From assembly GCA_050013235.1 (NCBI GenBank), contig JBEKFQ010000142.1:1-5156 (forward strand): a stretch of 5,156 nucleotides of DNA, given 5' to 3'. The notes under the pieces were generated by a model. It did not search any database. It worked only from the letters and a program-made list of their open reading frames with translations, and had not been told where the DNA came from. Of this stretch, positions 4,727 through 5,156 are shown in pieces. The position numbers were made by a program, and so were the translations under genes. The stretch's first letter is position 1. Every line of letters begins with the position of its first letter. The stretch comes from RH-AL1 sp050013235. GTDB lineage: Bacteria; Pseudomonadota; Alphaproteobacteria; Rhizobiales; Beijerinckiaceae.

Positions 4727-5054
4727 GGGAACCAGTGGGAACGTTTCGGTTGGTGGTCTCTGGCCGAAGAGCCATCTTGGCGCGCGCGCGGCCTTGACTC
4801 GAGATCATGCACCAATGATCAGGCGCCAGGAAAAGTGCGGCTCACGTGCTGTGTCCTGGCAACGGATTTGGAGGCCGGCTGGCATGGAGACCATAGTTCA
4901 ATCTTATAATTTGTAGCAAGAAAAACTCGTGTCTAGGGAGTAGCCGCCGGAGCCGGTTCATATCCGGCAGTGCCGTCAATCACGGCACCGCGTTTCGCTT
5001 CGTTCTGGCGGGCATTTTGATCCGTACGGAGTACCTTATACCAACCTGCAGTGA
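4727..5054. other. 328-bp intergenic stretch with possible IS debris
   Basis: No intact gene is seen after the transglutaminase stop. There is a weak TTCGG/CCGAA hairpin (4745-4768) without a T-tract and an alternating CG run (about 4779-4790). From about 4933 there is a possible transposase scrap on the minus strand. The last 20-odd bases, containing CTTATACCAACC (5034-5045), are likely to include the terminal repeat of the IS630-type element. Confidence 0.5.
4933..5028 (-). pseudogene. Possible IS5-type transposase scrap
   Basis: A minus frame from about 5028 to TAG 4933-4935 reads DQNARQNEAKRGAVIDGTAGYE and then PAPAATP. The spacing of Q-N, R-x-A-I-D-G and G-Y resembles the 'HVAQN...RSAIDGRTTRHxGY' segment of some IS5-type transposases from alphaproteobacteria, with the TTRH element missing. 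It has no start codon, no catalytic residues and is only 31 codons long, so this is a suggestion rather than a call. Confidence 0.22.
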
Positions 5055-5156
5055 TCAACATTGGTGTGCCCAATCTCGCAGTCCGATGGACATGATTTTC
5101 CACGGCATCTCAACCAGCTTGTTCCAAGCCTCGCAGCATTTATCGACGATATCGGT
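5055..5156 (-). CDS. C-terminus of an IS630-type transposase (runs off right edge)
   Basis: On the minus strand the frame enters at 5156 and stops at TGA 5055-5057, giving 33 residues: TDIVDKCCEAWNKLVEMPWK then IMSIGLRDWAHQC. The pattern 'I-V-x(3)-C-x-AWN-x-L...I-x-S-I-x-x-R-x-WA' is how IS630-family DDE transposases of rhizobia end; the DDE residues are outside the window. Beyond the stop, TTGGTATAAGG (RC of about 5033-5043) resembles IS630-type terminal repeats, whose insertions duplicate TA. It is the 3' end, so the element extends to the right, and whether it is intact cannot be judged. Confidence 0.65.
   Translation of the reverse strand, partial: TDIVDKCCEAWNKLVEMPWKIMSIGLRDWAHQC

Noticed and set aside
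4745..4768. Hairpin TTCGG...CCGAA after the transglutaminase stop as a terminator
   Set aside because: The stem is only five clean pairs and no T-tract follows.
4779..4792. Alternating CG run that might form Z-DNA
   Set aside because: It is short, and such runs are common in GC-rich genomes; no supporting context.
4905..4910. TATAAT hexamer downstream of the transglutaminase gene
   Set aside because: There is no acceptable -35 element at 16-18 bp and no gene starting downstream on the plus strand.

Overview
The window looks like a decayed accessory segment from a G+C-rich alphaproteobacterium, most likely Hyphomicrobiales (Bradyrhizobium/Mesorhizobium-like). This rests on protein style: a 'GVCRDYAHLAIALCRCMNIPARY'-type transglutaminase-like protein split here by a frameshift, a DUF3309-type micro-protein, and rhizobial-type IS remnants. 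No rRNA, tRNA or CRISPR array was seen. The genus is an inference.

Layout. (1) Positions 1-442 hold a possible transposase C-terminus that runs in from the left. It is followed by a 176-bp segment bounded by 18-bp inverted repeats (105-122 and 263-280) and by a possible broken minus-strand reading frame. (2) Positions 443-3752 lie between two 54-bp inverted repeats with 52/54 identity. The repeats start TG and end CA and carry subterminal repeats, as IS21-family ends do. No istA/istB transposase lies between them. The interior holds a broken minus-strand gene (983-2690), an intact 55-aa DUF3309-type membrane micro-protein (2917-3084, minus) and a short IS110/IS1111-type transposase remnant (3298-3612). 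(3) Positions 3842-4726 (plus) carry the one intact full-length gene, a transglutaminase-like cysteine protease-fold protein with a complete Cys-His-Asp triad. It begins about 90 bp beyond the right inverted repeat. (4) Positions 4727-5156 are mostly non-coding and end in the C-terminus of an IS630-type transposase (minus) that leaves the window.

The most unusual object is the broken gene at 983-2690. Its first part is a transglutaminase-like protein. After the motif 'IGDRWMT' it passes in frame, without a linker, into the middle of an MltF-type protein: the second half of a solute-binding (SBP_bac_3) domain followed by a lytic transglycosylase SLT domain. The chimera has since gained a +1 frameshift in a GGGG run (2303-2306) and an in-frame TAA (1280-1282). 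The simplest reading is a deletion that joined two neighbouring genes, followed by decay. A functional cell-wall fusion that decayed recently cannot be excluded.

Nothing here forms a clear operon. The common theme is wall- or peptide-directed enzymes (two transglutaminase-fold proteins of different subfamilies, one lytic transglycosylase) packed among insertion-sequence debris.
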